A DNA stretch of 64,000 bases from Knoellia sp. p5-6-4 (GCF_029222705.1 NZ_JARGZF010000002.1:186001-250000); one strand, 5' to 3'. Shown: positions 18,201-34,305, counted from the stretch's first letter. Numbers and translations: made by a program. The notes: generated by a model not told the origin, from the sequence alone.

Positions 18201-19673
18201 TCAGGACGCGACGGTCATCTCGTCGTCGTCGATGTCCTCGTAGGCCGGGGCCACCCGGTTGATGGCGTCGCCCATCCGGTGCACGCGCAGGGCGTTGGTC
18301 GAGCCGGGGATGCCGGGCGGGGAGCCTGCGACGATGACGACGAGGTCACCCTCCTGGAGGCGCCCCTCCTTCAGCAGCACCTGGTCGACCTCCATGGCGT
18401 AGTGGTCGGTGTGCCGCGGCTTGGGACCGAGGTAGGTCTCGATGCCCCACGAGAGCGCGAGCTGCGAGCGGACCGCCGGCTCGGGCGTGAACGCCAGCGT
18501 CGGGATCTGGGTGCGCATGCGGGAGAGGCGCTTGGCGGTGTCGCCGGACTGCGTGAACGTGATGAGGTACTTCGCGCCGACGAGGGTGCCGATCTCGACC
18601 GCGGCCGCGGCGACCGCGCCGCCGATGGTGCTCGGCCGGGTGCCCAGCGGGCGGATCCGGTCGAGGCCGTGCTCCTCGGTGCTGGCGATGATGCGGGCCA
18701 TCGTCTGCACCGCCTCGACGGGATACGAGCCGACGCTGGTCTCCCCCGAGAGCATCAGCGCATCGGCGCCGTCGAGCACGGCGTTGGCGGCGTCGGAGGC
18801 CTCGGCCCGCGTGGGGCGCGGGGCGTCGATCATCGACTCGAGCACCTGGGTGGCGACGATGACCGGCTTGGCGTTGCGGCGGGAGAGCTCGACGGCCCGC
18901 TTCTGCACCAGCGGCACCTCCTCGAGCGGCAGCTCGACGCCGAGGTCGCCGCGGGCCACCATCACGCCGTCGAAGGCGCGGATGATCTCGACGAGGTTCT
19001 CGACGGCCTGGGGCTTCTCGATCTTGGCGATGACCGGCAGCCGCACCCCGACCTCGTCCATGATCCGGTGGACGTCCTCGATGTCCTCGGCCGAGCGGAC
19101 GAAGGACAGGGCGATCATGTCGGCTCGCAGGCCGAGCGCCCAGCGCAGGTCCTCCTTGTCCTTCTCCGACATCGCGGGCACGCTCACGGCGACGCCGGGC
19201 AGGTTGATGCCCTTGTTGTTGGAGCAGGTGCCGCCGACGACGACCTTCGTGCGGACGTCGGTGTCGGTCACCTCGACCGCCTCGAGCACGACCTTGCCGT
19301 CGTCGATGAGCAGGCGGTCGCCGGCCTTCACGTCACCGGGCAGGCCCTTGTAGGTCGTGCTGACCTCGGTCTCGGAGCCGTCGATGTCGCGGGTCGTGAT
19401 GGTGAACTCGGCGCCGGGGGCGAGGTCGACCGGCCCCTCGGAGAAGCGCCCGGTGCGGATCTTGGGCCCCTGCAGGTCGACGAGCACGCCGACGGCGCGG
19501 CCGCTCTCGTCACTGGCCCTGCGGACCTCCTCGTAGACCTTCTCGTGGTCGGCGTACGAGCCGTGCGAGAGGTTGAGCCGGGCGACGTCCATCCCTGCGG
19601 CCACGAGGGCGCGGAGCTTCTCCGGGGAGGAGCAGGCAGGACCGAGAGTGCAGACGATCTTGGCGCGGCGCAT
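18201..19673 (-). CDS. pyk: Pyruvate kinase
   Basis: Glycolytic enzyme converting phosphoenolpyruvate and ADP to pyruvate and ATP (490 residues). It starts [15 protein letters not shown]; the N-terminal motif [16 protein letters not shown], the ADP/metal signature [14 protein letters not shown] (~residue 220), [19 protein letters not shown] and [20 protein letters not shown] are all intact. The C-terminal allosteric domain contains [15 protein letters not shown]. The ATG at 19673 has TAGGGT 7 bases upstream and no ribosome site, so it is probably leaderless. Upstream of tRNA-Leu on the same strand. Confidence 0.97.
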   Translation of the reverse strand: MRRAKIVCTLGPACSSPEKLRALVAAGMDVARLNLSHGSYADHEKVYEEVRRASDESGRAVGVLVDLQGPKIRTGRFSEGPVDLAPGAEFTITTRDIDGSETEVSTTYKGLPGDVKAGDRLLIDDGKVVLEAVEVTDTDVRTKVVVGGTCSNNKGINLPGVAVSVPAMSEKDKEDLRWALGLRADMIALSFVRSAEDIEDVHRIMDEVGVRLPVIAKIEKPQAVENLVEIIRAFDGVMVARGDLGVELPLEEVPLVQKRAVELSRRNAKPVIVATQVLESMIDAPRPTRAEASDAANAVLDGADALMLSGETSVGSYPVEAVQTMARIIASTEEHGLDRIRPLGTRPSTIGGAVAAAAVEIGTLVGAKYLITFTQSGDTAKRLSRMRTQIPTLAFTPEPAVRSQLALSWGIETYLGPKPRHTDHYAMEVDQVLLKEGRLQEGDLVVIVAGSPPGIPGSTNALRVHRMGDAINRVAPAYEDIDDDEMTVAS

Positions 19674-19680
19674 GGTCCAA

Positions 19681-19686
19681 ACCCTA
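19681..19686 (-). promoter_or_regulatory. Candidate leaderless -10 of pyk
   Basis: TAGGGT (minus strand), 7 bases before ATG 19673. Confidence 0.45.
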
Positions 19687-19768
19687 TCGGTCGGGCCCTC
19701 ACCAACGTGATGGAGGTCACCTGTCGGGACGGTGTGCGGCCGTGGTATGCCGGGTGGCCGGCGCCCGC

Positions 19769-21218
19769 TCAGACGACGAGCGGGCGGTCGGTCGGGTTGA
19801 TGGGCCGCGGCAGCGCCGTGGTGCCCGTCAGGAACCGGTCCACACCCGCGGCGGCCGCCCGGCCCTCGGCGATCGCCCAGACGATCAGCGACTGCCCACG
19901 CCCGGCGTCACCGGCGACGAAGACACCCGGGACGGAGGACATGTAGTCGTTGTCGCGCTTGACGTTCGAGCGCTCGTCGAGCTCGACGCCGAGCTGCTCG
20001 ACCACCCCGGGACCCTCGGGGCCGAGGAAGCCCATGGCGAGCAGCACCAGCTGCGCCGGCAGCTCGCGCTCGCTGCCCTCGACCTCCTGGAAGCGGCCGT
20101 CGACCATCTCGACCTGCACGAGGCGGATGCCGCGGACCCGGCCCTGCTCGTCGCCGAGGATCTCCTTGGTGCTCATGGAGTAGAGGCGCTCGCCGCCCTC
20201 CTCGTGGGCCGAGGCGACCCGGAAGAGCATGGGGTAGGTGGGCCACGGCTGGCCCCCAGCACGCTCCTCCCCCGGACGCGGCATGATCTCCAGGCTCGTC
20301 ACGGACTTCGCTCCCTGGCGGATCGACGTGCCCAGGCAGTCGGCTCCGGTGTCGCCACCGCCGATGATGATGACGTCCTTGCCCTCGGCGGTGACCTGGC
20401 CCTCGACCGTCTCGCCGAGCGCCACGCGGTTGGCGGGCGGCAGGAAGTCCATGGCCTGCATGACGCCGTCGAGCTCGCGGCCGGGCACCGGAAGGTCGCG
20501 CGGCACCGTCGAGCCGATGGCCAGCACCACGGCGTCGTAGCGGTCGCGCAGCTGCTTGCCGGTGATGTCCTCGCCGACCGCGACGCCGTTGCGGAACCGG
20601 GTTCCCTCGGCCTCCATCTGGGCCAGGCGCCGGTCGAGGACAGACTTCTCCATCTTGAACTCGGGGATGCCGTAGCGGAGCAGACCGCCCGGACGATCGG
20701 CCCGCTCGTAGACGGCCACGGTGTGCCCGGCGCGGGTCAGCTGCTGGGCTGCGGCGAGACCGGCGGGACCGGACCCCACGACGGCCACGGTCTTGCCGGA
20801 GAGGCGCTCGGGAGCCTGCGGCTTGACGTAGCCGGCGTCGAAGGCCTCCTCGATCACGGTGACCTCGACCTGCTTGATCGTCACCGCGGGCTGGTTGATG
20901 CCGAGCACGCAGGCGGTCTCGCAGGGCGCCGGGCAGAGCCGTCCGGTGAACTCCGGGAAGTTGTTCGTGGCGTGCAGCCGCTCGATCGCCTCGCGCCAGT
21001 CGCCCTTCCAGGCGAGGTCGTTCCACTCGGGGATGAGGTTCCCCAGCGGGCAGCCGCTGTGGCAGAACGGGATTCCGCAGTCCATGCAGCGGCCGGCCTG
21101 GCGCTGCAGGGTGCCGAGCTTCTGCTCCTCGTACACCTCTTTCCAGTCCCGGATGCGGACGGGGACGGGACGACGGGTCGGGAGCTCCCGCTCGCGCGTC
21201 CTGAGAAAGCCCTGGGGG

Positions 21219-21226
<8 letters not shown>
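19769..21226 (-). CDS. gltD: Glutamate synthase small (beta) subunit
   Basis: FAD/NADPH-dependent electron-input subunit of glutamate synthase (485 residues). The N-terminal 4Fe-4S cysteines are in [19 protein letters not shown] and [14 protein letters not shown]. The FAD-binding motif [17 protein letters not shown] lies near residue 148, and the NADPH-binding [13 protein letters not shown] near 290. The C-terminal FAD segment is [24 protein letters not shown] 21226 overlaps the gltB stop by eight bases (GTGGCTGA), so the subunits are translationally coupled. Confidence 0.97.
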
Positions 21227-25763
<4,537 letters not shown>

Positions 25764-25902
25764 TCAGGTCACCGTCCTTGGGGGTACAGAGGCGGGCGTG
25801 CCTGCAGAGCATGCACACGGGACTGCGCGTGGACGGCGTTGGCCACGGCTTGCCCGAGACCATAGCCGAGCCCGCCGGAAGCGTCCTAGTATGTGAACGT
25901 CT

Positions 25903-26763
25903 TTATCCCGGATTCTGAGACGCTTCCACGGGCTCCCGCTCGGCCCCCGCCCGCTTCCCGAAGAGCCAGAAAAGGGTGAGGCCCAGGACGAAGACCAGCA
26001 CCGAGGTCCACACGTTGACGCGCAGGCCGAGGATCTCGTTGGCCTTGTCGCTGCGCATGAACTCGAACACGATGCGCCCGACGGGGTACCCCGCCACGTA
26101 CAGGGCGAACACCTGGCCGCGTCGCAGTGCGAAGCGTCGGTCGGCCAGCACCAGCGCCAGGGCCAGGAGCAGGCACCAGAGGGACTCGTAGAGGAACGTG
26201 GGGTGGTAGGCGCCGAGGACGACAGCCTTCCCGCTGGCGTCGCGCACGGCCTCCCCCGCGCCCTGGTCCCACTGGTGGATCGTGAGCGCCCACGGCACGT
26301 CCGTCTCGCGTCCGTAGAGCTCGTTGTTGAACCAGTTGCCCCATCGGCCGAGCGCCTGGGCCACCGCGACGCCGGGCGCCGCGCTGTCGGCGAAGTCGAG
26401 GAAGCGCACCCCGTTGCGCCGGCACCCGATCCACGCCCCCAGCGCCCCGAGGGCGATGGCCCCCCAGATGCCGAGCCCGCCCTCCCAGATGAACAGCGCC
26501 CGCACCGGGTCCCCGCCCTCACCGAAGTAGGGCTGGGGGGTGGTGATGACGTGGTAGAGGCGGCCCCCGACGATGCCGAACGGCACCGCCCAGGCGGAGA
26601 TGTCCAGTGCCTGCTCGGCGCTCCCACCCCGGTCGGCGAGCCGGCGCCCCGTGATCCAGACGGCCACGACGATGCCCGCGAGGATGCACAGGGCATAGGC
26701 ACGCAGCGTCAGCGGGCCGATCTGCCACGCGGCGTCGACCGGGCTCGGGATGGCCGTCGTCAC
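25903..26763 (-). CDS. lgt: Prolipoprotein diacylglyceryl transferase
   Basis: Integral membrane enzyme that attaches diacylglycerol from phosphatidylglycerol to the lipobox Cys of prolipoproteins (286 residues). Signature regions are RLYHVITTPQPYF, IWEGGLGIWGAIALG and VAQALGRWGNWFNNELYGR, the Lgt motif with the essential Arg/Asn, and the C-terminal YPVGRIVFEFMRSDKA. About seven spans. The charged tail is short (KRAGAEREPVEASQNPG); many actinobacterial Lgt tails are far longer. GTG 26763 overlaps the DsbA-like stop by four bases. Its position after trpA is conserved in actinobacteria. Confidence 0.96.
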   Translation of the reverse strand: MTTAIPSPVDAAWQIGPLTLRAYALCILAGIVVAVWITGRRLADRGGSAEQALDISAWAVPFGIVGGRLYHVITTPQPYFGEGGDPVRALFIWEGGLGIWGAIALGALGAWIGCRRNGVRFLDFADSAAPGVAVAQALGRWGNWFNNELYGRETDVPWALTIHQWDQGAGEAVRDASGKAVVLGAYHPTFLYESLWCLLLALALVLADRRFALRRGQVFALYVAGYPVGRIVFEFMRSDKANEILGLRVNVWTSVLVFVLGLTLFWLFGKRAGAEREPVEASQNPG

Positions 26764-27512
26764 TGGGAGGCGGCCTTCACCCGGTCGGCGAACGACTGCG
26801 GGGTCAGGCCCCTGAGCTCGAGGGCCTCACCGTCCAGCTTCAGGGTCGGCGTCCCGTTGACGCCGTCCTTGGCCGACTGGGTCTGCACCGACTCGACGTA
26901 CTGGTTGTGCTCGCGGGCGACGTAGCACTTCTGCCAGGTCTCGAGGCCGGCACCGGTGATGCCGGAGGCCTCGGCCACCTGCCGCAGCTGCTCGTCGGTG
27001 TAGCCGTCGCCCTCCTGGGCGGGCTGGATGGCGTACACGCCGCGGTAGTAGGGGAAGAAGGCCTTCTGGTCGGCGGCGCAGAACGCGGCATTGGCGGCGC
27101 GGTTGGACGAGTCGTTGCCCAGGTTCTGGTCGAGGAACGAGAGCACGTGCACCACGAGCTTGACCTGGTTGTCCTGGGCCATCTCGTCGAGCTGGCCGCC
27201 GAAGGAGTCCTCGAACGACTTGCAGGCGGGGCACTGGAAGTCGGCCCACAGGTCGAGCGTCGGCACGTCGGCCGGCGCGGACGGGTTGACCACGAGGCCG
27301 GCCCCCATCGCCGCGGCGCCAGCCGGGATCGAGCTCCCGCCGGCGGCGAGGTCGGACTTCTTGCTCTGGTCGGCGATGATCACGCCGGCGACGACGGCCG
27401 CGATGGCGAGGACGGCGACAACGGTGGCCACGACGATCCTGTTGGCGCCGCCGCGGCTCTTGGGCGTGGCTGCCTCGATCTTGGCGAGGCGGTCCGCGGG
27501 CTTGGTTGCCAT
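26760..27512 (-). CDS. Membrane-anchored DsbA-like thioredoxin-fold protein
   Basis: 250-residue extracytoplasmic thiol oxidoreductase anchored by one N-terminal helix (ANRIVVATVVAVLAIAAVVAG, inferred type II signal anchor at ~24-46). The thioredoxin domain begins near 85; its active site is FQCPACKSFE (CPAC). The cis-Pro loop is GTPTLKLDG, and a helical insertion separates them, as in DsbA. It probably forms or isomerises disulfides in exported proteins. ATG 27512 gives MATKPADRL. The next gene upstream encodes a MauE/DoxX protein that could pass electrons to or from it; lgt follows with a GTGA overlap. Confidence 0.9.
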   Translation of the reverse strand: MATKPADRLAKIEAATPKSRGGANRIVVATVVAVLAIAAVVAGVIIADQSKKSDLAAGGSSIPAGAAAMGAGLVVNPSAPADVPTLDLWADFQCPACKSFEDSFGGQLDEMAQDNQVKLVVHVLSFLDQNLGNDSSNRAANAAFCAADQKAFFPYYRGVYAIQPAQEGDGYTDEQLRQVAEASGITGAGLETWQKCYVAREHNQYVESVQTQSAKDGVNGTPTLKLDGEALELRGLTPQSFADRVKAASQ

Positions 27513-27529
27513 CTGCTGGTTGCCTTTCG

Positions 27530-28039
27530 TCACGTGAACAGGGTGCGTTCGAGGCTGTATGCCGTGCGCGGCCGGATCACGAGCCACGCAGCGCACAGGA
27601 CAAGCCCGACATCCCGGAGTATTTCCTCCAGGTAGCGGGTCTGGGAGGGGTCGATGGTCCCGCCCTCGCCGAAGCAGCCACAGTCGATGTTCAGGCCGCG
27701 CGCCCAAGCCGACGCGATGCCGATGAGGAACGCCACCAGCAGGACGCCGGAAACGGCCGCGCCGGCGCGGGTGAACAGGCCCAGGACGAGCAAGATGCCG
27801 AGGACCACCTCGAGGATGGGCAGGCCGTAGCCCACGTAGGTAGCCACGTCGAAGGGCAGGAGCTGGTAGGCCTGCACGGCTCGTGCCGAGACCTCGGGCT
27901 TGGTGACCTTCAGCAGCCCCGCGACGAGCATCACGCCACCGAGGGCCAGCCGGGCGAGCAGGCCGATGGCGTCGAGCGTGCGCGGACGGCGCAGCAGGTC
28001 CGCCTCCCGCATGGGCGGCTGCTGCGAGAGCAGGCTCAT
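27530..28039 (-). CDS. MauE/DoxX family redox-associated membrane protein
   Basis: 169-residue membrane protein with four hydrophobic segments, typical of MauE/DoxX. The first span is GLLARLALGGVMLVAGLLKV; a Cys-rich loop LNIDCGCFGEGG between spans 3 and 4 (residues ~115-125) offers a CxC pair that could exchange electrons with the DsbA-like protein encoded 17 bases downstream (inference). ATG 28039 shares ATGA with the trpA stop. Its place inside the trp run is typical of actinobacteria. Confidence 0.87.
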   Translation of the reverse strand: MSLLSQQPPMREADLLRRPRTLDAIGLLARLALGGVMLVAGLLKVTKPEVSARAVQAYQLLPFDVATYVGYGLPILEVVLGILLVLGLFTRAGAAVSGVLLVAFLIGIASAWARGLNIDCGCFGEGGTIDPSQTRYLEEILRDVGLVLCAAWLVIRPRTAYSLERTLFT

Positions 28040-28859
28040 GCGCGGGCGCCCTCTCGGACGCCGGCGGCCAGCTCCCCGACCACCTGACGCAGCCGGGTGA
28101 TGCCCGCGTCGAGGTCGTCGGCCTCGGTCAGGCACCGGACGAGCGCAGAACCCACGATCACCCCGTCGGCGAACGCGGCGACCTCCGCCGCCTGCTCGCG
28201 CGTGGAGACCCCGAGGCCCACGCAGACCGGCTTGTCGGTCACCTTCTTGGTGCGGCCCACGATGACCTCGGCCGCGTCTCCCAGGCTCGCGCGTGCGCCA
28301 GTGACACCCATGTGCGAGGCCGCGTAGACGAAGCCCCTGCAGGCTCGGGTGACCGCGGCGAGGCGCTGGTCGGTCGAGCTCGGCGCGACGAGGAAGACCC
28401 GGTCGAGACCCGTCGCCTCGGTCGCCTCGATCCACGGGCCGGCCTCGTCGGGGATGAGGTCGGGGGTGATCATCCCCGCCCCGCCGGCCTCCGCGAGGTC
28501 GCGGGCGAACGCCATCGGACCGTAGTGCAGGATGAGGTTCCAGTAGGTCATGCCGAGGGGCGGGGCCCCCGCGTCGCGAACGGCGCGGGTGGCCGTGAAG
28601 AGGTCGCGGACCCGAGCCCCGCGCTTGAGCGCCTGGTCGGCGGCATACGCGATGACGGGTCCGTCCATGAGCGGGTCGCTGTAGGGCACGCCCACCTCGA
28701 CGATGTCGACGCCGGCCTCCACCATCGCGACCATCGCGCGGACCGACCCGGGCACGTCGGGGAACCCGACGGGCAGGTAGCCGACCAGTGCTGCGCGGCC
28801 CTCCTCCCGGCAGCGCTCGAGCACTCCGCCCACCCCGACGCTGACTGGGCTCACCAGGC

Positions 28860-28863
<4 letters not shown>
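28036..28863 (-). CDS. trpA: Tryptophan synthase alpha subunit
   Basis: Cleaves indole-3-glycerol phosphate to indole and glyceraldehyde-3-phosphate; the indole is channelled to TrpB. TIM barrel of 275 residues with the signature [10 protein letters not shown], catalytic Glu in [20 protein letters not shown] (~residue 50), and the phosphate-binding ending [32 protein letters not shown] 28863 overlaps the trpB stop (GTGA); the stop overlaps the MauE gene start (ATGA). Confidence 0.97.
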
Positions 28864-30088
<1,225 letters not shown>

Positions 30089-30092
<4 letters not shown>

Positions 30093-30880
30093 GCGTGTGC
30101 TCCCGCCGTGATGAGGTCGTGGGCTGCCGCCCGGGGGTCGCCACCGACGACGAGGGCCTCCCCCACGAGCACCGCGTCGGCGCCCTGGGCTGCGTAGGCG
30201 GCCGCGTCCTGCGGCCCCCGGACCCCGGACTCCGCCACGCGGACGCAGGTGTCGGGGATGAGCGGCACGAGCCGGCCGAAGGTGTCGGGGTCGACCTCGA
30301 GGGTCTTGAGGTTGCGCGCGTTGACGCCGATGACGCTGGCGCCGGCGTCCACCGCCCGTCGGGCCTCTTCCTCGTCGTGCACCTCGACGAGCGCGGTCAT
30401 GCCGAGCGAGCGGGCGAGGTCCTGCATCCCCACGAGCTCGTCCTGGGCCAGGGCGGCGACGATCAGCAGGATGATGTCGGCGCCGTGCGCCCTGGCCTCC
30501 CAGACCTGGTAGTCGGTCACCATGAAGTCCTTGCGCAGGACGGGAATGCGCACAGCAGCGCGGACGGCGTCGAGGTCAGCCAGGCTCCCCCCGAACCGGC
30601 GGTGCTCGGTGAGCACGCTCACGGCCGTCGCACCCCCGGCCTCGTAGGCCGCGGCGAGCGCGGCGGGGTCGTCGATGGCGGCCAGGCTGCCCTTGCTGGG
30701 GCTGGCACGCTTCACCTCGGCGATGAGGGACAGGCCGGTGCGGCGCAGGGCCGCTTCGGCGTCGAGCGCGACCGGCGCCTGTTCGGCGAGGCGGCGCACC
30801 TCATCCGGGGAGACGGCGGCCTGCCGCGTGGCGAGGTCCTCGCGCACGCCAGCGATGATCTCGTCGAGGACGGTGGGCAT
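30089..30880 (-). CDS. trpC: Indole-3-glycerol phosphate synthase
   Basis: Converts CdRP to indole-3-glycerol phosphate (263 residues, monofunctional TIM barrel). Motifs: [15 protein letters not shown] (~residue 52), [35 protein letters not shown] (catalytic Lys) and [21 protein letters not shown] hexamer 6 bases before ATG 30880 suggests its own leaderless promoter inside the longer trp run. trpD and trpF are not in this window. Confidence 0.97.
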
Positions 30881-30886
30881 GCGGCA

Positions 30887-30892
30887 AGGCTA
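30887..30892 (-). promoter_or_regulatory. Candidate leaderless -10 of trpC
   Basis: TAGCCT (minus strand), 6 bases before ATG 30880. It would be an internal promoter for trpC-trpB-trpA. Confidence 0.45.
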
Positions 30893-30916
30893 ACCGCCGG
30901 GGCGCGAACGCCCGGG

Positions 30917-31324
30917 TCAGGGTCGCAGTCCGGACAACCCCGGCAGCAGGCGCAGCAGGCCGAAGGCGACGAGCCCGGTGAACCAGGCCACCAGCAACGG
31001 GGTCCCGTGGCGGCGCAACGGCAGCTCCCGGCCCCGGGCGGCCGCCACGGTCCACGCCGTGAAGGCGACGGCGGCGAGGCCCGCCGTGCCCACGGCATAC
31101 AGGTTGGACCCGGCGGCCTCGGCGAAGCGCCCGTGGAGCAGGTCGTTGGCGGCTCGCATGCCGCCGCAGCCGGGGCAGGGCACGCCCGTGAGGAGGAGGA
31201 AGGGGCACCAGCCCCAGGACCCGTCGTCGTGGGGGTCGCGCAGGACGAGCGCGGCCCCCAGCGCGGCGCCGGCCAGGGCGACCACCGCGGGGGCGCGCAG
31301 CCGCGACGAGAGCGTCGAGGTCAT
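30917..31324 (-). CDS. DUF2752 family membrane protein
   Basis: 135-residue membrane protein of unknown function. The DUF2752 motif WCPFLLLTGVPCPGCGGMRA (residues ~39-58), with its four cysteines/Gly, is clear and may bind metal or form a redox centre. Hydrophobic helices lie near 10-28, 75-95 and 105-128. Common between trpE and trpC in actinobacterial trp clusters; no biochemical role established. Confidence 0.88.
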   Translation of the reverse strand: MTSTLSSRLRAPAVVALAGAALGAALVLRDPHDDGSWGWCPFLLLTGVPCPGCGGMRAANDLLHGRFAEAAGSNLYAVGTAGLAAVAFTAWTVAAARGRELPLRRHGTPLLVAWFTGLVAFGLLRLLPGLSGLRP

Positions 31325-31343
31325 CGCCGCCGGAGCGTCGGCG

Positions 31344-31592
31344 TCAGCGGACGCCGGACTCCTGCTCGCTCTGACGGGGGTTGGGGACGTCCTTGGCGCC
31401 GTAGCCGGCCATGCCGAGGACCTTGCCGGCCACCGCGCCCGCGACGCAGACAGCGATGCCTATCCAGAACAGGACCGGCCGGGCAAGCACGACGGCCAGG
31501 GCAGCGATGCCGGAGCCGACGAGGATGATCGTCACGCCACTCCAGGCGGCGACGCTGTGGCCGTGGTCTTCGTGGTGCTCGTGCTCAGCCAT
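31344..31592 (-). CDS. HGxxPAAW family protein
   Basis: 82-residue small membrane protein. A His-rich start (MAEHEHHEDHGHS) leads into the family signature, here HGHSVAAWSG (Pro replaced by Val), then two membrane helices (VTIILVGSGIAALAVVLA and LFWIGIAVCVAGAVAGKVLG) and a polar tail. Function unknown; the family lies between trpE and trpC in many actinobacteria. ATG 31592 has AGGAG 11 bases upstream. Confidence 0.85.
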   Translation of the reverse strand: MAEHEHHEDHGHSVAAWSGVTIILVGSGIAALAVVLARPVLFWIGIAVCVAGAVAGKVLGMAGYGAKDVPNPRQSEQESGVR

Positions 31593-31644
31593 GGTGGCGA
31601 CTACTCCTGTGCGGGATGGGGCGGGCGGTCCTGCGGCCATTGTG

Positions 31645-32361
31645 TCAGGTGCTGCTGCGGTCGTCGCGCACGGCCGGGCCGGCGGTGTCCGCGTCCTCGC
31701 CGGTGGCGTGCTCGCCCTTGTCGGTGAGGTGCTCCCCCGCGTCGGTGGGGTCCTCGCCCGCGTCGGTGGGGTCCTCGCCCGCGTCGGTGGGGTCCTCGCC
31801 CGCGTCGAGCCTGTCCCAGTCGCTGGCGACGCGCTGGCCCCGTGCGCCCGCGCGGTCGGCGTCGGGGGCCTCGTAGCGTGCCCCGAGGCCCCGCCACCGG
31901 CCCGAGCCCAGCCAGCCCCCGACCGCCGCCACGACCAGGAGGACCACGGCACCGAGGGCGAGCCACGCCCATGAGGTCGCAGCGGCCCGGGTCTCGATCG
32001 TGCCCGTGCGGCCGGTGCTCGCGGCCGCGACCGACCCCAGCACCCCGGAGGGGTCGAGCAGCACGCGGCCGACGAAGGCCGCCTCGGCGAGCGCCGCGAG
32101 CAGCAGCAGGGCCAGGGTCACCCGACGGACGACCCGTCCCGAGGTGGTGCTGGCGATGGCGGCGGCCAGGGCGGCCAGGGCCAGGGCCACCACGCCGGAG
32201 GCGACCTGGGTGCCGGTGCCACTGATCCGGCTGGCCCCCAGCACCGCGTCGTCGACGGTGCCGGTGACCCACGTGCGGGAGCCGCTGACCAGCAGCAGGC
32301 CTGCCCCGAGGATCGCCAGCAGCACCACGCCGGACTTGGTCAGGGGGTTGAGACGGCTCAC
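31645..32361 (-). CDS. TIGR02234 family Trp-associated membrane protein
   Basis: 238-residue membrane protein regularly linked to trp genes in actinobacteria, function unknown. Helices near 10-28, 50-70, 78-98 and 128-152; the family segment GSRTWVTGTVDD follows helix 1. The cytoplasmic-type tail contains five degenerate heptapeptides (DAGEDPT three times, then DAGEHLT and DKGEHAT) from a tandem 21-base repeat. GTG 32361 overlaps the trpE stop by GTGA. Confidence 0.87.
   Translation of the reverse strand: MSRLNPLTKSGVVLLAILGAGLLLVSGSRTWVTGTVDDAVLGASRISGTGTQVASGVVALALAALAAAIASTTSGRVVRRVTLALLLLAALAEAAFVGRVLLDPSGVLGSVAAASTGRTGTIETRAAATSWAWLALGAVVLLVVAAVGGWLGSGRWRGLGARYEAPDADRAGARGQRVASDWDRLDAGEDPTDAGEDPTDAGEDPTDAGEHLTDKGEHATGEDADTAGPAVRDDRSST
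31738..31800. repeat. Three perfect 21-base tandem repeats in a coding tail
   Basis: Three adjacent copies (31738-31758, 31759-31779, 31780-31800), each encoding DAGEDPT on the minus strand, flanked by decayed copies. The unit is a multiple of three, so changes in copy number keep the frame. Confidence 0.9.
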
Positions 32362-33911
32362 CGCACGGTCCTCAGGGCGCTCGCCGCGGCCACTGCCCGC
32401 AGCGCGGCGGCCGCCTTGTTGACCGTCTCCTGGTACTCGGCCTGCGGGACGGAGTCGGCGACGATGCCGGCACCGGCCTGCACGTGCGCGACGCCGTCCT
32501 TGACCACAGCGGTGCGGATCGCGATGGCCATGTCGAGGTCGCCGTGGAAGTCGAGGTACCCGACGACCCCTCCGTAGACGCCTCGCCGGCTGGGCTCCCA
32601 CTGCTCGATGAGCTGCAGGGCGCGCGGCTTGGGGGCGCCGCTGAGGGTGCCTGCCGGGAAGGTGGCCGCCAGCACGTCGTAGGCGGTGCGGTCGTCGGCG
32701 ATCTCGCCGACCACCGTCGACTCGAGGTGGGTGACGTGGCTGTACCGGCGCACCGTCATGAACTCCACGACGTCGACCGTGCCGGGCTTGCAGACCCGCT
32801 GCAGGTCGTTGCGACCGAGGTCGACGAGCATCACGTGCTCCGAGCGCTCCTTGGGGTCGGCCAGCAGGTCCTCGGCCAGCACACGGTCCTCCTCCGGCGT
32901 CGCACCCCGGGGCCGCGACCCGGCGATCGGGTGGGTGATGGCCCGACGACCGGTCACCTTCACCAGCGCCTCCGGCGACGAGCCCACGACGTCGTATGCC
33001 GTGCCGTCCGGCGACGGGAGCCGGAACAGGTACATGTAGGGGCTGGGGTTGGAGGCCCGCAGCACCCGGTAGACGTCGAGGGCGTCGGTGGTGCAGGGGG
33101 TCGAGAACCGCTGGGACACGACGACCTGGAAGACCTCGCCGGCCCGGATGGCCTCCTTGGCCTCCTCGACCATGGCCTCGAACGCCTGCTCGGTGAAGTT
33201 GCTCTCGACCTCGGCCAGCGCCGACGACACCGCATCGGAGTCGATCACCGCGACCGTGCTCTCGGCGGGCTGGGCCAGGTCGGCCGTCATGCGGTCGAGC
33301 CGATCGACCGCATCCGCCCAGGCGGCCTCCACCCGTTCGTCGGTGGCGTCGTAGTTCACGGCGTTGGCCACGAGCAGCAGCGAGCCGTCGGCGTGGTCCA
33401 GCACGGCCAGGTCGGTGGCCAGCATCATCGCCAGCTCCGGCAGGTGCAGGGCGTCGGGGGCGACGGACGGAACCCGCTCCCAGCGCCGCACGGCGTCGTA
33501 GCCGACCACGCCCACCATGCCGCCGGTGAGCGGGGGCAGCCCCTCCACCGGCTCGGTCGCCAGGGCGGCCACGGTGTCGCGCAGCGCCTCGAGCGGGTTG
33601 CCCGTCGTCGGCACCCCGACGGGCGGCTCACCGATCCAGAACGCCTCCCCGTCGCACTCGGTCAGGGTCGCCCGGCTGGCGGCCCCCACGATCGAGTAGC
33701 GGGACCACACGCCGCCGTGCTCGGCCGACTCCAGGAGGAAGGTGCCCGGCTGGTCCTTGGCGAGCTTGCGGTAGACCCCGACCGGCGTCTCGGCGTCGGC
33801 CATGAGCCGCCGGACGACGGGGATGACCCGACGTCCGGCGGCCAGCTCCGAGAACTCCTCGAGCGCCGGCCAGGTGGCGCCGAACGACAGGGGCGCTCGC
33901 GGGTCAGCCAC
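32358..33911 (-). CDS. trpE: Anthranilate synthase component I
   Basis: Converts chorismate to anthranilate with an amidotransferase partner (517 residues). The chorismate-binding domain has [41 protein letters not shown] (catalytic region), [43 protein letters not shown] and [15 protein letters not shown]. The N-terminal regulatory domain carries [18 protein letters not shown], the usual feedback-binding LLES/S region. GTG 33911 overlaps the hisI stop by eight bases (GTGGCTGA). Confidence 0.97.
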   Translation of the reverse strand: MADPRAPLSFGATWPALEEFSELAAGRRVIPVVRRLMADAETPVGVYRKLAKDQPGTFLLESAEHGGVWSRYSIVGAASRATLTECDGEAFWIGEPPVGVPTTGNPLEALRDTVAALATEPVEGLPPLTGGMVGVVGYDAVRRWERVPSVAPDALHLPELAMMLATDLAVLDHADGSLLLVANAVNYDATDERVEAAWADAVDRLDRMTADLAQPAESTVAVIDSDAVSSALAEVESNFTEQAFEAMVEEAKEAIRAGEVFQVVVSQRFSTPCTTDALDVYRVLRASNPSPYMYLFRLPSPDGTAYDVVGSSPEALVKVTGRRAITHPIAGSRPRGATPEEDRVLAEDLLADPKERSEHVMLVDLGRNDLQRVCKPGTVDVVEFMTVRRYSHVTHLESTVVGEIADDRTAYDVLAATFPAGTLSGAPKPRALQLIEQWEPSRRGVYGGVVGYLDFHGDLDMAIAIRTAVVKDGVAHVQAGAGIVADSVPQAEYQETVNKAAAALRAVAAASALRTVR

Positions 33912-34299
33912 GGCCGCCGCTCTCCCCCGTGAGCCCCGTGGCGGCAACGGGCACGTCGCGCCCGTCGAAGCAGGTGCGGGTGCCGGTGTGGCAGGCCGCT
34001 CCGACCTGGTCGACCTGCACGAGCAGGGCGTCGCCGTCGCAGTCGAGGGCCACCGACCTCACGTGCTGGACGTGCCCGGACGTGTCGCCCTTGCGCCAGT
34101 ACTCCCCGCGCGACCGCGACCAGAAGGTGACCCGGCCCTCGGTGAGCGTGCGGCGCAGCGCCTCGTCGTCCATCCAGCCCAGCATCAGCACCTCTCGGGT
34201 GTCGTGCTGCTGGATGATCGCGGCGACGAGGCCGCTGCCGTCACGCTTGAGGCGCGCGGCCACGGCCGGGTCGAGGACGGGTGTGGCGTCGGGGGTCAC
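33904..34299 (-). CDS. hisI: Phosphoribosyl-AMP cyclohydrolase
   Basis: Third step of histidine synthesis, hydrolysis of PR-AMP (131 residues, Zn-dependent, monofunctional). Signature [28 protein letters not shown], then [20 protein letters not shown], and the zinc cysteines in LDCDGDALL and [15 protein letters not shown] 34299 is chosen because CAGAAT lies 6 bases upstream; the frame stays open further upstream but without similarity. First gene of the his/trp run, preceded by two palindromes. Confidence 0.95.
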   Translation of the reverse strand: MTPDATPVLDPAVAARLKRDGSGLVAAIIQQHDTREVLMLGWMDDEALRRTLTEGRVTFWSRSRGEYWRKGDTSGHVQHVRSVALDCDGDALLVQVDQVGAACHTGTRTCFDGRDVPVAATGLTGESGGRG

Positions 34300-34305
34300 C
34301 CCGTC

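Noticed and set aside
26688-26699. Additional CGGCATAC-family copy in lgt
   Set aside because: The sequence is GGGCATAGG; two bases differ, so it was not counted.
31738-31800. CRISPR-like array
   Set aside because: The 21-base units are directly adjacent without spacers and encode a periodic peptide, so this is a coding tandem repeat.
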